A stretch of DNA of 64,000 nt. Source: Lunularia cruciata. Taxonomy: Eukaryota > Streptophyta > Marchantiopsida > Lunulariales > Lunulariaceae. The notes under the pieces were generated by a model. That model did not search any database and was not told the origin of the DNA. It was given only the letters and a program-made list of their open reading frames with translations. The stretch covers positions 18,328,243 through 18,392,242 of the forward strand of contig OX419761.1 in assembly GCA_948567375.1 (NCBI GenBank), read 5' to 3'. The position numbers and the translations under genes are program-made. Shown here one piece after another: positions 26,459-36,352 of this stretch; the first letter of the stretch is position 1; every line of letters begins with the position of its first letter.

Positions 26459-26467
26459 TGTCTGTCT

Positions 26468-26568
26468 TGCGTATATACATTGCTACACAACATACATCGC
26501 TGTCAACATCATACACTATAAAAGCACAACTCACACATAAGTCATACATAGACTCTAAAGTGCCACAA
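26468..26568 (-). repeat. Extra copy of the U3 start beyond the 3' LTR
   Basis: These 101 bp match 27025-27125, the start of the 3' LTR, with one difference (ATTGC versus ATCGC). They lie outside the 3' LTR yet inside the target-site duplication. Both copies contain the TATA-box-like CACTATAAAAG in plus orientation. Five bases (TGTCT) between the target-site duplication and this copy are unexplained. Confidence 0.85.
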
Positions 26569-27125
26569 TAATCAGATTGCTTAACACTCTCAACTCAACT
26601 CAACTCAGATCAGTACTTGATCTGTCACTCTATAAACTGCCAACAACTGGGCACTGATTACAGTCAAGCCACACCCACTCAAGCATAGAGAATCCAGGTG
26701 ACGCTCGCCGGCCTTTGTCCACCATAGCCAGGAACTCGAAGGCTCAACATCAAAGAAGTGAGCTCTCTGGAGCTCACTTCGAAACTATACCCCCTGGACT
26801 CGAGCTAGCCCTGAAACCCTAACGGTCCCGCTGACGGCACACTCGACGGTGCAAACGGTGCAAAGTGACGGTGGGCCCCACCGTGAAGTCAGTACCCCGA
26901 ACACGAAATCTAACCATCGAAAAGTAGTCCTTGAGAAACAGCTAGAATAACTCTAACTACCATCACTGGAACTCCAGTGTCCGAGCATCTAGATGCGGAA
27001 CTACAAATGGCATGACAGCTATCGTGCGTATATACATCGCTACACAACATACATCGCTGTCAACATCATACACTATAAAAGCACAACTCACACATAAGTC
27101 ATACATAGACTCTAAAGTGCCACAA
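26569..27125 (-). repeat. 3' LTR of the methyltransferase gypsy element
   Basis: On the minus strand it starts TTGTGGCACTTTAGAG directly after a purine tract and ends CTGATTA, missing the final CA seen at the other LTR. Positions 26569-27017 align without gaps to 35900-36348 with nine transitions. An 11-bp inverted repeat with a 4-nt loop (26755-26780) lies within it. Confidence 0.85.
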
Positions 27126-27135
27126 TCGCCCCCTA
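27126..27135 (-). other. Polypurine tract of the methyltransferase gypsy element
   Basis: The minus strand reads CTAGGGGGCGA immediately before the TTGTGGCAC start of the 3' LTR. This position defines the true U3 start and shows that the 101-bp duplicated piece is U3 sequence. Confidence 0.65.
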
Positions 27136-27292
27136 GCTGGCGGTTAGGTCCCTCTAACTCCAGATAGCCATCTACTCTAAGTATATGGTATACCCTCTAA
27201 TGGGCAAAGATCAGGAGGCCGGGTGCTATGGAGCCCCATCGTTAGTCGCCTGTCTGCAATCTATACCATATAAAGAATGAACTAGCTATAGG

Positions 27293-30200
27293 TCAAGTAC
27301 ATCTAGGACATAACCATTGTCCCTGAGGAACCACCGTGAGGGGAGGAGTCATACATGCCATATGCCATCCTCTCAAACAGCTATCACACACCAACATAGT
27401 AGCAGCTCCACCAGAAGAGCCACATAACATACACCTCAAGCCTGCACGTACAAGTGCCAAGCTTGGGTCCATAGTACCATCAATGTTTGGGAGGTGGCAT
27501 GGCGCACAATTGCGCACATGATCCTTCCAAACAACACCATCACGTCCTTCTAACACAAGGACTCCAGATGGCAAAACCTCACGCACTCTCAAGACAGTGC
27601 GGCCTGTAGAAACATCAAGTGTCGTCGGTGCTGTCTGCTGTAGATATACATAGTCGCCTGGATGAAATCGACGGATCGAGGGTCTATAACTTCCTCCTCG
27701 AATGGTAGCATAGCGTAAAGTATCTCTATGCTGAGCAATCGCCAAGTTCTCGAAGGCCATCGGCATCACTCTCCGAAAGATCTCTGCCCACTGAGAACAT
27801 GTGCTCATCCATACATCAAGGTCATCCAAGTCCAAAACTACAGTAGCATCTCGACAAATGGCTGCAGGTAAATCTGGATCTCGTCCATAGAGTAGAAAGT
27901 ATGGAGAGAAGGATGCTAAGGAGGCTTGCCGGCTGAACCGATAGCCCATGGCCAACCAAGGTAACTGGAGATCCCAATCTCCCAAGTGGCCTCTCTGCAA
28001 ACCATACTTTCGCAATCCTCTCTTCACCGTCTGAACCACTCTCTCTGCTAAGCCATCTGCCTCAGGGTGATCTCGGGATGTAGTACGATGATCAATCAAA
28101 GCCTTGTCACACAAGACCTGAAACTCTCCCAAGAACTCTGTACCCTGATCAGTCAAAACCTCAGCTGGTGCACCAAAATGACTAAGAACTCGATCCAGGA
28201 ACGAGTAAGCTGTCCCTTCACTAGACTTGTCAGGAAGTGCCACCAACTCAATCCACTTGGAGAAGTGCTCCACCATCACCAAAACATACCGATGATGTCT
28301 CACAGTCAGCGGTAAAGGTCCGGCGAAGTCCAAACTCCAACGGTAACCCAATCCCATGATAGGTAATGGGTGTAACTGTGGTGTAGGAGCATTGAATGAT
28401 GCTCTAACTCGGTCACAAACCATACATCTGGCAACAAACTGCTGTACCTCGGTCTGCATACCGCGCCACCAATAATGACTTTGAAGTAAGCTATATGTAC
28501 GCTTTACTCCAAAATGTCCTAGCTCCTCATGAGCATGACGGACCAACTGTGGTCTTTGTGATGGAAGTGGTACTACTTGCACTCTACCATCCTCCCATAC
28601 ACGCAAAAGGTGTCTACCTTCCAATTTGAACCGTCTGGCTCGCTGAAGAACACGGTCTCTCTCCTTGGCCCCAATTGTGCCACCCACAACACCAGTGCAA
28701 AGATAGTCCATCACTAAGACATCATCATGAATGTCTCGCTGAACTGTACCAATATCTTCACTCTCTAGATCTGTGACCTCAATAACTCCTCCTGTATGCG
28801 TTGAGAGAGATACCACCAATGTCTCTGCAAATATACACAGAAAGGCTGATGCATGCCAACCTGGCACCATCTCCTCATCTGTCTCACCATGCCAACGTGC
28901 TCCGGTCTGATCCTGCTGGCTGGGACATGGGTTTCTACTCAACCCATCTGCATCACGGTTCACCACTCCAGGTCTGTGAACAACCGTGAAATCATACTCC
29001 TGTAAAATCAGAGCCCATTGTGCAAGCTTCCCTGAAAGCTTGTCGGACTCCATCAACCACTTCAGCGGCTGATGATCAGTGATGAGAGTGAAGGGGTTAC
29101 CAAATAGATAACATCGGAAATGTGCTACTGCCCAAACTGCTGCCAAGCACTCTCCCTCATATGAACTATACTTCACCTCCGCTGAATTGTTGGAGTGACT
29201 AGCATAGGCCACCACAAACTCCTTCTCCTCATCATCATGTTGGGTGAGCACCGCTCCAAGCCCCAACATACTCCAATCAGTGTGAACCTGAAATGGTCGT
29301 CCTCTGATCGGTCTCCTCAAAATAGGAGCAGATGTCAACCTCTCCTTGAGCTCTACAAAAGCTCTCTCCTGCTCATCTCCCCAACACCACTCCTGTGTAA
29401 GCTTGGTCAGCTTCGTCAAGGCCTTGGCAATGGCACTAAATCCTCTAACATAGCGGTGATAGAAGTTCGCCAACCCAAGGAATGCTCGCACTCTGCTCAC
29501 ATCCGTAGGCCGAGGAATACGTGCAATAGCCTCCACCTTGGTCTGCTGAACACCAAGTCCTCCGGGGTAGATAGTGTGACCCAAATACTCAACCTGCTCA
29601 TGGAAGAACCTACACTTCCCAGGATGTAATTTGAGTCCATGAGATCTCAACCTCTCAAACACCTCCAACAACTGTCTCTCATGCTCCTCCACTGTAGTGC
29701 TATATACCAAAATGTCATCAATATAGCACCGAGCAAAATCCAGTCCAGCTAGGATCCTATCCATGACCCTCTGGAACTCAACAGGAGCATTCTTCAACCC
29801 AAATGGTAAGAATCTCCACTGATATAACACATCCTTGCCGTGAGGATCAATAGCCAAAAATGCTGTCTTGGACTTATCTTCCTCCCTGATCGGCAACTGA
29901 TGATATCCCGCTCGAAGATCCAAAGTACTGAAGACCTTTGCATGCCCAATCGCATCAAAAATCTCCTCCGGTGTAGGCATGGCATACCGATCAGCCTTGG
30001 TCTGTCGGTTGATAGGACGGTAATCTCCACACATCCGCCTATCTGTATAGTTGCTATGCATATCCTTCTTGGCTGGCATCACTGTCGTTGATGCATACTC
30101 TCCATGTGAAATCTCCACCAAACCAGCCTCAAAAAGGTCACTACTCCGGCTCTGAATCAATGTCCTCTCCATCTCACTATATCGATAAGGACGTCGGAAA

Positions 30201-30406
30201 ACAGGTGTGTTGCTAGTCAGCTCAATCCGTATACCAGGTCCCTTCAGAGCACCCAAATCCTTCATACTGAATGCAAAACAACTCGTGTGACTCCTCAAGA
30301 ACCTCCAAACCCTCCGTCTTTCCTCTCTAGTAAGCTTGGGTCCAAGATCTGGCTCCCAAGTATCCTCTGTAACTATAGTAGGAGTGGAAGACGTACTGAC
30401 TGGCTG
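27293..30406 (-). CDS. Gypsy Pol: reverse transcriptase, RNase H, integrase, PHD finger
   Basis: The frame is open from just after a TAG at 30407-30409 to a stop near 27293. Counting from the Met at 30298 gives 1,001 aa. RT: RMCGDYRPIN (88-97), catalytic Asp in STLDLRAGYHQ (127), CYIDD (191-195). RNase H: TDWS (Asp341), YEGE (about 381-383), TDHQPL (Asp408). Integrase: HHCC zinc site (His590, His595, Cys625, Cys628) and Asp657, Asp717, Glu752, with the canonical 35-residue spacing. C-terminus: a PHD finger with Cys956, Cys959, Cys971, Cys974, His979, Cys982, Cys997 and Cys1000 (C4HC3), plus Trp995. No chromodomain is seen. The frame is part of a longer Gag-Pol and the listed Met is unlikely to be a true start. 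Domain calls are secure; activity is untested. Confidence 0.93.
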   Translation of the reverse strand, partial: QPVSTSSTPTIVTEDTWEPDLGPKLTREERRRVWRFLRSHTSCFAFSMKDLGALKGPGIRIELTSNTPVFRRPYRYSEMERTLIQSRSSDLFEAGLVEISHGEYASTTVMPAKKDMHSNYTDRRMCGDYRPINRQTKADRYAMPTPEEIFDAIGHAKVFSTLDLRAGYHQLPIREEDKSKTAFLAIDPHGKDVLYQWRFLPFGLKNAPVEFQRVMDRILAGLDFARCYIDDILVYSTTVEEHERQLLEVFERLRSHGLKLHPGKCRFFHEQVEYLGHTIYPGGLGVQQTKVEAIARIPRPTDVSRVRAFLGLANFYHRYVRGFSAIAKALTKLTKLTQEWCWGDEQERAFVELKERLTSAPILRRPIRGRPFQVHTDWSMLGLGAVLTQHDDEEKEFVVAYASHSNNSAEVKYSSYEGECLAAVWAVAHFRCYLFGNPFTLITDHQPLKWLMESDKLSGKLAQWALILQEYDFTVVHRPGVVNRDADGLSRNPCPSQQDQTGARWHGETDEEMVPGWHASAFLCIFAETLVVSLSTHTGGVIEVTDLESEDIGTVQRDIHDDVLVMDYLCTGVVGGTIGAKERDRVLQRARRFKLEGRHLLRVWEDGRVQVVPLPSQRPQLVRHAHEELGHFGVKRTYSLLQSHYWWRGMQTEVQQFVARCMVCDRVRASFNAPTPQLHPLPIMGLGYRWSLDFAGPLPLTVRHHRYVLVMVEHFSKWIELVALPDKSSEGTAYSFLDRVLSHFGAPAEVLTDQGTEFLGEFQVLCDKALIDHRTTSRDHPEADGLAERVVQTVKRGLRKYGLQRGHLGDWDLQLPWLAMGYRFSRQASLASFSPYFLLYGRDPDLPAAICRDATVVLDLDDLDVWMSTCSQWAEIFRRVMPMAFENLAIAQHRDTLRYATIRGGSYRPSIRRFHPGDYVYLQQTAPTTLDVSTGRTVLRVREVLPSGVLVLEGRDGVVWKDHVRNCAPCHLPNIDGTMDPSLALVRAGLRCMLCGSSGGAATMLVCDSCLRGWHMACMTPPLTVVPQGQWLCPRCT

Positions 30407-30409
30407 CTA

Positions 30410-32780
30410 CACTGGGCCCTTGGGAGCAATGGTGTCATGCTCCCGACCACTAGAGGTCCCAACCTCTGTGTGAAAAACTCCCTCCACTCTAGCTGCAAGC
30501 TCCATACGTCCTCTGGCTGCATCCCATGTGGACCAAGGGTGTAATCCAAGTAGCCCACGCTCACCTGGATGGACTCCAAGTAGACCACTCTCCCTAGTAG
30601 CTACTGGATGTGTCCCAAGAATACCATGTCCACTCGGTCCATCGCTCCCAGCATGTGCCTGAATCGTCTCGATAGGCACAGGGCTCACAAGTGTCCGAGT
30701 GGTGATGCCTATCAAGCGCATCCTACGCTGCTCTGCCAAACCAAGGCTCACAATCCAGGTCAAACAGTTCAGGTCCATAGCTTGACCTAACACTTGACGC
30801 CTGGATGCCTCTGACACTACTGGAACAGCGGTAATACCGGTGCAAAAACCCATCGCCCGCTCTCTCTCATCAGCATTGGGCTCCACCAACTGTTGTAACT
30901 GTGAGTCCCAAACAAGTCCAGGTCCTCCCTCTCAAAAAGCATGAGCCTGGGAAACTCATGAGTGTGGGAAATGCAGCTCTAGGCTGTCCAACTAGGTTCA
31001 CCACTGCCATAGGTGACCTATCAGCCACTACCACTGTCTGAGACTGACGTCCAGCATCCAAGATATCATCAACAAGAATGTGGTCTAGTCGCTGAATCCC
31101 ATCATAACTACGCTGTAGAACCTCTCTGGGTAAAAGGTTCGTCCACCAAAGACGAAGATGATGAGCCCGTGATCCCACTCTGGCTGCATCTAACAATACA
31201 GCAGGTCCCATCCAAGAATGGACCTGATGTGTACTCGCCACCACTCTAGTGCGAGAATCACCCATCAATGGAACGTTCTCCAAAAGGTAAGCTGGAGAAA
31301 CAGACTGATGAACCTGGAGATGTCGTAGTATCCGTAACATCTCCCAAAACACACCAGAACAAGGATCCTGAAGACCCAAACCGCGGCCCGCACGTGTATG
31401 TCCCTGACATGGCCATCCAGAAATCACCAAGTGAATAGGCCCATGTCTCTCTAGGTCATGCGCCCCCAATAAGGAAATGTCTCCTGGTAAGGCCTTCTGG
31501 TAACCTCTGACTGCTGACATCGGTAATAACTCCGGATACCGATAGGCCAAGTGTGCCACATGATGTAGAGATGAGACTCGCCTAGCAGTCTCATCTCTCT
31601 CTACATACAAGTACCTCTGTACTCGGATACCCGCCTGTAACACCGTAGCTAGTCCGGTGCTGATCCCACCAAACAACTCTAATAGACATATCCCCTCTAC
31701 TGGATACTGCCAAGCAATGAGTGTGGTATCCAGAGGTGTCAAAGCAATCGCCTCTAGAGGCTCATCCTCACACTCATCCCCTGATGGTACGAAGGCTCCA
31801 CTCCAAGCCTGCTGCACCAACTGATCTGCATGCTGCTGCAATGCCTCCTCTGAACTCCACAATGGAACATCCAAGGTGGATGGAACAATCCCACTCGTAC
31901 TCCATAGCCGAGTGATCTCCTCTGGTACTGGAGTATCCTCTGCATGGGCGTTCCCCTCCAACAAGTCACCAGGCCAAGTGACTGCACCGCTAAAAGCCAA
32001 AACTGATGCTGCCATGGTCCCGGATTGTAGTGAGCCAAGACTGCCACTACTAAAGCGTACTGGTAGGCGACATACCCGTCCCTCACCAGACTGCCAACCA
32101 GGTCTATAAGAGGCTGTCTCCTCCCAATAGTCAATACTGAAACCCATAGGGTATAACACTGCTCCCCCAACTAGCACATCATATGACTCAGTTATCGTCG
32201 CAATAGCCTGAGCTCTCACCACTGAGCTATCAGTCGGATGACCAGGCTGAACCTGGACAACAAGCTCCCCACGTGTGATGTACTGTGTCGAACCACCACC
32301 TAGAGATGTCTGGATCTGAAATGGACACCTTTCCACATCGGTCTTCCGTAACTCCAGACCAACAACTGCAGCCTTCCCCAACATAAGGGGCTGCGCACCA
32401 GAGTCTAACAAGACTCTCTGTGGTGTATAGACCTTCCCTGAAGGTCCCACCAAACAAAAGATCCCCCTCTGGTTATCCAATAGGACAACACCAGGTGTAA
32501 ACCGCACTCTCTCAAAGGCCAGTCTAGCTGGCAACTCCTCTAGTCTAGCCGCTGCTGCCTGCCATAAACCATTGGTCGCTGAACGGATCCCATGCTCCTC
32601 AACCAAGTCAGCTCCACTACCAACCACCTCTGCTCTAGTAGTAGGAATTGCACCATCCCTACTCTCACACAACGTGGCAGCCAACCAGAACACTGGGGCT
32701 GGGTCAACTCCCAATGTAAACATGTCACTAGCTGAAAATAAAGGATGCCGCATAATCAGCTGAGCCGCCCCCAACATCAT
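30410..32780 (-). pseudogene. Retropepsin plus cytosine-5 DNA methyltransferase region of the gypsy polyprotein (frameshifted)
   Basis: The first frame (32780-30870, 636 codons) holds the protease site LLDSGAQ at 125-131. From about residue 363 it holds a C5-methyltransferase: motif I LLELFGGISTGL (366-377), motif IV ISGWPCQG with catalytic Cys458 and AGRGLGLQDP beyond it, motif VI LLENV (499-503), and motif VIII SRAHHLR (537-543). The domain then passes to another frame (30889-30410), which carries ADERERAMGF and LGQAMDLN, matching motifs IX/X. The frame change at about 30,930-30,960 therefore falls inside the enzyme. Motif order is conventional, as in DNMT3, DNMT1 and bacterial Dcm, and not rearranged as in plant DRM. 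A DNMT3-like origin is my best guess; Dcm-like is the alternative. The expected reaction is methylation of cytosine C5 using S-adenosylmethionine. Confidence 0.85.
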
Positions 32781-32810
32781 GCTAGACTCAGTCTGTGTAG
32801 TAGCAGGTGG

Positions 32811-34652
32811 CTAACTAGCAGGTACTCCATCAGGTACTCCATCACCACCTACCACACCTGCACTGGGACGTCTAGGAACCATGGATGTCGTCTGCAATGC
32901 CTTAGATAGCGTGAAAGACTGGGGAAGTCTGACCTGTCTCCCAACCTCTCCTCTCTGTGGGTCCAACTCCACTAATGCTCCTCTAGGCTCTGGAGCACGT
33001 ACTGCACTCCTAGTCACTGCTGCAGATGCATCCACCTGTGCTGCTCCGCACATGAAGTCCAAAGCATCTCTATCACCAGCATATGAGGTGGAAGCCTCAG
33101 CACCCGAATCTGATCTCCTCTGAGCAATAGCCATACTAGCCAATCACTGCTCCAACTGCTCAATCCGAGTAGCCATAGTTGTGTCAGAAGTAAGGGCAGG
33201 TACTGCACCCCTACTAGGTGTAGATCCTCTACCACCACCTCTACCACCTCGTCCTCCATGAACTGGAGCTCCTCTACTACCTGCCATAACAGCCCTACCA
33301 CTCCGTAACTCCGGGTGTAGGTCAAAACACCGGTCACTAGTGTGACCAAATCTGTGGCAATGCTCACACTGCCTCTGTGTTGGCTGTGATGCACCAGAGG
33401 TATCAGGTCCGCTGCCCTGAGTACACTCTCTCCTATGGTGAGGTCCACCACCAGTCCAACAAGCAACACCACCACTCACTGGCTGCTGCTGACCCGAAAA
33501 TGAGGGTAAGGGTCTAACTCCACTAGGCCCTCCACTCGCTCCATAGGATCTGGGCTGTCCACCCTGTCCTCAAAAACCAACTGGGCGTGGTGCACTCTGC
33601 TGCACTCTAGAAGAAGTCACAACCGTGGATGAGGTCTCTCTACCAAATCCAGCTGTCACCACTCTCTCCTCCACCATGTTGAGCTCAATACGCTCAGCCA
33701 AACCAAAGACTACTGCCAAAGTGGGCGAAGTAGCCTGCAACAACGTAGCATCACGAACTCTACGTCGCAACTCCCTGTCCAGTATCCCATACCAAAACTG
33801 GACTGCCTGGGCCTCAGTAACTCCCTGAGTGAAATTGATCAGCCGCCTCATGCGAGTGTATGCCTCGCGTAGGCTCTCTCCAGCCTTCCGCTGGAACTCC
33901 TGCAAGCTCCTCAGCTTGTCAGTCCGCACTCCCTGGTAGTTCTGCCTCAAACATAGGAAGAACTCCACCATGGGGTTAAACCCCGGTACCACACCACCTC
34001 CTGCAGCGGTACCTCCACTCGTAGTAGCACTATCTCCAGCTAGTGCACCTCCACTAGCTCCACCAACACTACTCGAGCTAGAACTCGTGGGTACAGCCGA
34101 TCTACTCCTGGCCACCGAGCCTGAAGTGATGGAGACATAGTGTGGAGACCAATACTGTCTCCATAACTCAATCTCCTCCAAATGAGCTCTCCTGAACTCA
34201 TGGTAATCATCCATCGGTGGACCCTCCAAGTGCTGAAACAACCCCTTCCATGCCATGAAAGGTGTGAACAAAGTCGGGTTCCGCATCTACTGCAGATCAC
34301 ACCAACTATCGAACTCCTGGATGAAGTCATCCAACTCAATGGTACCCACTGTACCAGAGTAACGCCTAGGGCCTTTGGAGGCCCCATAAATCTCATCCAT
34401 GTCCCACAACAACGGTGCGGACACACCAAGTGCACTCTCAACTGAATCAGCTCCTATGTCGAACTCCAACTCAGAGTCAATCTCCTCCCTCACTGGGACC
34501 TGAGATACAGGCTGATACCGAGCACCACTCCGAGTAAACCCACTGCGTACTGCAGGGCTAACTCCTCTGGAATCTCCAAAGAACTCCGTCGTGACCACGT
34601 AACTGCAACAGCAAACCCGAACCACCAACTGCAACCGCAAGTACCCCACCAA
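32811..34652 (-). pseudogene. Gag region of the methyltransferase gypsy element, interrupted by stops
   Basis: One frame covers Gag and runs into the protease frame, broken by TAG (34287-34289), TGA (33570-33572), TGA (33144-33146) and TAG (32811-32813). The capsid-like part (34286-33570) has the usual gag features: MAWKGLFQHLEG near its start, then SLQEFQRKAGESLREAYTRM and FWYGILDRELRRRV. A serine/glycine-rich linker lies between. A zinc knuckle CEHCHRFGHTSDRC (33368-33327, CX2CX4HX4C) is followed by a glycine/arginine-rich segment. The true start codon is unclear. The stop after CDLQ is also present in the second family copy near 62,029. Confidence 0.85.
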
Positions 34653-35897
34653 ATGCCAACACCACCACGTGCCAACACCAACTAAACACCACCCACTAAT
34701 GTAACTCTACCGAGATAACTACACTAGGGGAAGGGCAACCTGTAACCTGCCATCATAACACGCACTCTCACGGTCTACAGGTCATCACTTCATGCCTCAC
34801 CGGAGAGAAACAAAGGTAGTCTGACTGGTCATCACTCCAGCCTCACCACCGAGAGCACACCAGAGCACCAACGCTCAAAAGTCAAGGCACCTCACACAAA
34901 CGTGGTGCACAAACAGGAAGCAGAGAATGGAGGGGATCCAATCACAAGAAATCTAAACGAAAACCCTCCATCTCATAACACAACACGAGACTGACTCTGC
35001 CACCATTTGGCATTTGACATAAGAGTAGTTCGTATCTAAGTCCTAAGCTACCAGGATCACCAAGAATGGGATCAAACTGCCTCTCCTAGCCAAAGCTACA
35101 TGTGTATAGATAACAGTGGCACAGTCACTATGACAACAAGTGAGGGTGGACCAGTTGGCTAGGGCACCAGTCTAAGAACAAGAGATCTAGGGGTCAAACC
35201 CTGTTGCGCACAATCTAGCAAGAAAGGCAGATTTTGCCAACCAATGACCAAGATCTACACTAAACTAGCTAGCCTCACGCCAGCAAGCTGGCTTGCTGGC
35301 CCTTCTGGCCCTTCTAGGCCTTCGTAGCCTCTCATAGCCCATAGCCCTATGCCTCGAAGCCTCGAAACGCCAAAATTCAGCCAGATGAGGAGGTTCGAAG
35401 TGGCAAAACTAGCAAAACTTCTCCAAATCTGGCCAAACAGCGAAACTCCTCCAATTCTGGCCCAAAATCTGACGTAAATCTGATGTAAAATCTGACGTAA
35501 ACCCTAAAGATGGATGTCCGCCAAATCCCCCGCTAACTTTCCACTCGAGCCAAATTGACAAAACGGGTTTTTCCAAATCACAATTTCATGAGAAGAGCTT
35601 TCCAACTCCACCTTCAATTTCACTTTCTGAGCCCAACTCGCAGCAAATTGGTCCTGCCTTCACCTCCTGAGCTCAAAATCACAACACTACTCGAAAATTG
35701 CTCCTTCTTTGCTCGAAATTTGGCCAGCGCTTCTGCACACCGTCCGCCTAACTGCCAAATTTGCATCAACTACACGAGCTTCTGCACACTAGGGAAACAT
35801 AGAACCTGAATCGAGCTACCACGATCCACCGAGCTTGGAGATACCACCAACACTCAACGTTCCTGCACCCGATTTCCCCCTGACTTCACTTCTCTGA
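34653..35897 (-). other. Long leader between 5' LTR and gag of the methyltransferase gypsy element
   Basis: About 1.2 kb without a convincing coding frame. Directly after the LTR end (GATTACA) the minus strand reads TCAGAGAAGTG. Together with the LTR end this gives ATCAGAG, a partial match to the initiator-tRNA-Met primer-binding site TGGTATCAGAGC, so the primer is uncertain. A related leader is present in the second copy (60,482-61,830). Confidence 0.6.
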
Positions 35898-36348
35898 TGT
35901 AATCAGATTGCTTAACACTCTCAACTCAACTCAACTCAGATCAGTACTTGATCTGTCACTCTATAAACTGCCAACAACTGGGCACTAATTACAGTCAAGC
36001 CACACCCACTCAAGCATAGAGAATCTAGGTGACGCTCGCCGGCCTCTGTCCACCATAGCCAGGAACTCGAAGGCTCAACATCAAAGAAGTGAGCTCTCTG
36101 GAGCTCACTTCGAAACTATACCCCCTGGACTCGAGCTAGCCCTGAAACCCTAACGGTCCCGCTGACGGCACACTCGACGGTGCAAACGGTGCAAAGTGAC
36201 GGTGGGCCCCACCATGAAGTCAGTACCCCGAACACAAAATCTAACCATCGGAAAGTAGTCCCTGAGAAACAGCTAGAATAACTCTAACTACCATCACTGG
36301 AACTCCAGTGTTCGAGCATCTAGATGCGGAACTACAAATGGCGTGACA
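35898..36348 (-). repeat. 5' LTR of the methyltransferase gypsy element, lacking its U3 start
   Basis: On the minus strand it starts TGTCACGCCATTTG and ends CTGATTACA. It is collinear with the last 449 bp of the 3' LTR but lacks the roughly 107-bp U3 start that carries the TATA-like box. The missing piece is found at the far end of the insertion. Confidence 0.88.
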
Positions 36349-36352
36349 TGTC

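Larger units (their letters stand above)
26463..36348 (-). mobile_element. Ty3/gypsy retrotransposon encoding a DNA methyltransferase and a PHD finger
   Basis: The insertion splits the reverse transcriptase of the old gypsy element and is flanked by TGTC (26459-26462 and 36349-36352; ATGTC if one base is shared). On the minus strand it holds a truncated 5' LTR (36348-35898), a leader of about 1.2 kb, gag with CCHC, retropepsin, a cytosine-5 methyltransferase, RT, RNase H, integrase, PHD finger, a polypurine tract (27126-27135), the 3' LTR (27125-26569) and a duplicated piece of U3 (26568-26468). The shared 449-bp LTR bodies differ at nine sites, all transitions, so insertion was fairly recent. 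The polyprotein frame carries several stops and one frameshift. Confidence 0.93.

Noticed and set aside
32410..34652. Many overlapping plus-strand open frames across the gypsy element
   Set aside because: They are shadows of the minus-strand Gag-Pol frames and show no family features.
35898..36348. The 449-bp body as the complete LTR of the methyltransferase gypsy element
   Set aside because: The purine tract next to TTGTGGCAC and the TATA-like box upstream of the body place the LTR start about 107 bp earlier in U3.
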